Source of the DNA: Paragonimus westermani | Taxonomy: Eukaryota > Platyhelminthes > Trematoda > Plagiorchiida > Troglotrematidae | Direction: 5' to 3' | Length of the DNA stretch: 64,000 bases | Assembly (NCBI GenBank): GCA_008508345.1 | Contig: QNGE01000979.1 | Location: forward strand, 139,412 to 203,411 | In this document: positions 61,381 to 64,000 of the stretch, in pieces | Layout of the letters: each line of letters begins with the position of its first letter | Position numbering within the stretch: position 1 is the stretch's first letter | The notes under the pieces: generated by a model | The model's database searches: none | Told to the model about the DNA's origin: nothing | Seen by the model: only the letters and a program-made list of their open reading frames with translations | Translations under genes and position numbers: made by a program

Positions 61381-64000
61381 AGTTTGTGGCAAACCGGATA
61401 TTAACATTTACGCAACCATCTGCAAATGCTTTAGTTGGATCCACCTATTGGTATCTGCTCAGAAGTTGTACAACCGTTAGTACCTAGTCCTCCAGATCTG
61501 CCCGTCTTGCAATCCCACGTTATCTAGTGGACTCGTGGAATATTCCCAAGGAGTACGTCAACTTGTTTGACCATCCTGGCACACAAAAGCGTGCCGTGCG
61601 TACGGGAGGAACAGGACAATATGTAATGCTTGTTAATGTTATTCTCTGTTTATCTTTAACACACTGATGAATATAAAGCTGTTGTGATTAAACACAATGA
61701 AACATCACTTACTTGTTTCATGGGAGGATTTCGTTGTTTTCTCCTGTAGCTTAATATGTTTTGAAACTGTGTTACAGCGTATACCGTGAAGCAAAAATCA
61801 TTTGACCGTATATTTTTAACTAATCTATAAAATCGTTTAGAAAACTGACAATCTTTTTGAGTACATAAGTTCTTACCTATATGAAATGAACAGCTTAATG
61901 AGTTTAATGGTATGCCTCTCGATATATTCTGAGTAGAATGAAAACAGGTTAAGTATGTAACGTATCTTAACAATGACAGTATGTTCCGTAAAACCGAATC
62001 TAATGTTACGACATTTACCATTTGTAACCAACAACCAATAATGTATTACTAACATAAGATGAACTCAAACTGAGAAACACTTAAAGTGGTTCGCTTGGTG
62101 GTACTTTTAACTGAGAAGCTACCGCAGACCCGTACCGACAGCCAAATTAGCGACACAAGCCACCATCCTTTGATCACTTGCCCCCAGAAAGCATACCCGA
62201 GGTAGGCTCGTTCTAAAACACAAAACCGAATGCCAGTCACCAAAGATCACCGATTTATTTCCCATTCAAATGTTTCAGCCCTCATTCGTTGAAAAGAGTT
62301 TAAATTTTCTTCAAAGTTCGTCATAATCATATATTCACACAGCGTTTGGGCATGAGATCTAATTACGCTCATGTTAGACAGCCATAATGTTGATGCTTTG
62401 GTTTGCCCACAAGCAAATAGTCAGATCTAAACAGTAATATATACCTGTTTTGATAATGGTATTCATTTTGTCAAATTAACTCGATGGGTCACAGAGTGCT
62501 CATCCTATTGACTTTAAATTGCGACTTTATGGTTAGAACTCATTGTAGAAACAGTAAAAGAGGTTAGGGGCGGAACTGATCTCTCGTTGATAGTAAGAAC
62601 TGGGATACCATTGATAATTTGACAATTTTCCTTCATTCAGGTGGTGGATTAATCAACAGCATTCAACTGCTTCTTCATAGATCAATAATCTGAATTTATT
62701 CGACACATTTCAATAAGAAGAAAAAAAACACTAAACTGTTTTGGAAGTTTTTACATCACACACCACGCCTGCTTCAGGTGTGCTTGTCATTTCGTCTACC
62801 GGTTGGGTATCTCTCACCAGCAGCATTTCGTTGAAGGGTGACTGATATTCTGTTCTTCCGTGGAATAGATGAATGTGATATGACAGTTCATTTACAAACC
62901 ACTTTTACAGTCGTTTATTGACGTACGTGAATGGAATAAGAATATCACAAAACCATTCCCAATTTAAACTCTGCTCGGTGAAGTTGAGCACTTGTGATAA
63001 ACTTACTGAATTAACATATAAACTTTTATATTCCCCCATACAACAGTTCTATACCACTTACGATATTGCTGCTGAATATACATTATCCAAAGTCAGATTT
63101 CATCCTCAACTCAACAAAGCTTACATTCATGCTGCTATTGAGTGATGTTAGTATACTTTATGTAATACGTTGCCAGTGTGCAATGTATTCAGAATTATTC
63201 CAGTACGAGTAGTATATATTGCATTCTACATTATATACACTTGAGGAGATTTAGTTACACACTAATTGTCAAACAAAAGTTCCAGTACTACAGTTACTAG
63301 CAATTTTTTAGTTAACAAAATATTACCGTAGTTCACGTTTCCCATAATTTTCTCAGTTCAAGTTCATGCATGAATATGGTACGATTACGTACAGTTAAAT
63401 TTAAAAAATTGACCCATATGTAATCTCTTGTAGGGAGTTGAGAAGAATAATCAAAAGACATATATTACGACAATGTTTCCCTGTCAATTGTGGAAGTGCA
63501 AACGGCGTGAACTGGAATAAAAGCGCTTCTAAAACACGAGGGAAAGAGTATAGATCGATTTCGAACTTTGGCCGTTCTCTCAACCAAAACAATAGTGTGC
63601 GTGGGTTATTAACCTGCTATGCCTGGACGACTTGTATAGCCATACAATCACTTACTGTGAATGGCGGTAACAGAGAGAATGTTGTAAGACTTCAGTTAAA
63701 TAGAGCACAGAGAGGTAAATCCAAGATTTTCAGAACACAACTTGGGGATATAACGTTAACATTAGGATGAATACGCATGCATGAACAGGAATGGCTACGA
63801 CTTGTTTCATGAACAAGTGGATTGGGGAAATCCTCAGAGTTAAAACTATGGCACGAAGAATACCCAATCCCTTAGTGAAAGTTCAACTTCTACAACATAA
63901 CAGTTGAAGAATACATTTCATTTTTAATTATAGCATTGTTTATTTCCATCGTTCAACTATCGATATTAATTCAGTGTTGTGATCTCGTTTCCTTCTAATG

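Larger units (their letters stand above)
48273..64000. other. Probable upstream intron or 5' flank of the receptor, repeat-rich
   Basis: The acceptor at 48273 shows an intron begins here on the minus strand and runs at least to an undiscovered TM1 exon. Named repeats occupy 49.22-50.35, 55.89-56.16, 57.75, 58.55-59.18 and 61.25-61.38 kb. Between them (50.36-55.89, 56.17-57.74, 57.82-58.53, 59.19-61.25 and 61.39-64.0 kb) I see no gene, only open frames up to 121 codons with no recognised motif. A hydrophobic TM1 segment ending at a splice donor was looked for on the minus strand and not found. Confidence 0.5.

Noticed and set aside
61656..62021. A 121-codon minus-strand frame considered for the receptor TM1 exon
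   Set aside because: No hydrophobic segment with the conserved Gly-Asn and no basic LR end at its splice-like GTAAGT.

Overview
The window looks like nuclear genomic DNA from an animal with large introns, most likely a flatworm and plausibly a digenean fluke. Three things point that way. The only clear host gene is an intron-split, serotonin-type G-protein-coupled receptor. GC content is about 40 percent by eye. The background holds decayed Penelope-like, non-LTR and Ty3/Gypsy-type retroelements and a hammerhead-ribozyme repeat. The species is not identified. Gene density is very low, and almost all open frames of 60-150 codons have lengths expected by chance at this base composition, so most are not annotated.

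Layout. 1-11.6 kb: no gene recognised. 11.65-12.95 kb (minus): a Penelope-like element (PLE) relic that can be followed from the reverse transcriptase to the end of its GIY-YIG domain. 13.3-15.3 kb (plus): a weak candidate for the 3' end of an unknown gene. 23.06-23.34 kb (minus): a Gypsy-type gag relic. 25.8-27.9 kb (minus): the large last coding exon of the receptor, covering TM3 to TM7 and the stop codon. 27.9-48.16 kb: a 20.3 kb phase-1 intron holding a non-LTR reverse-transcriptase relic at 30.3-31.1 kb and a long inverted repeat at 41.75-42.26 kb. 48.16-48.27 kb (minus): the receptor exon for TM2 and the first extracellular loop. 48.27-64 kb: probably a further receptor intron or 5' flank. 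It carries a second PLE relic (49.2-50.35 kb), an inverted repeat whose centre folds as a hammerhead ribozyme (55.9-56.13 kb), a short retropepsin-like remnant (57.75 kb), a third PLE-type GIY-YIG fragment between 104-base inverted arms (58.55-59.18 kb), and a decayed relative of the hammerhead repeat (61.25-61.38 kb).

How it fits together. The receptor is the only functional unit I can support. Its exon with TM1 and the N terminus was not found and may lie beyond 64 kb. The rest is mostly a repeat graveyard inside and around that gene. The most interesting objects are the hammerhead-bearing palindrome near 56.0 kb and the GIY-YIG fragment with inverted ends near 58.9 kb, which suggest small or rearranged elements related to PLEs or retrozymes.
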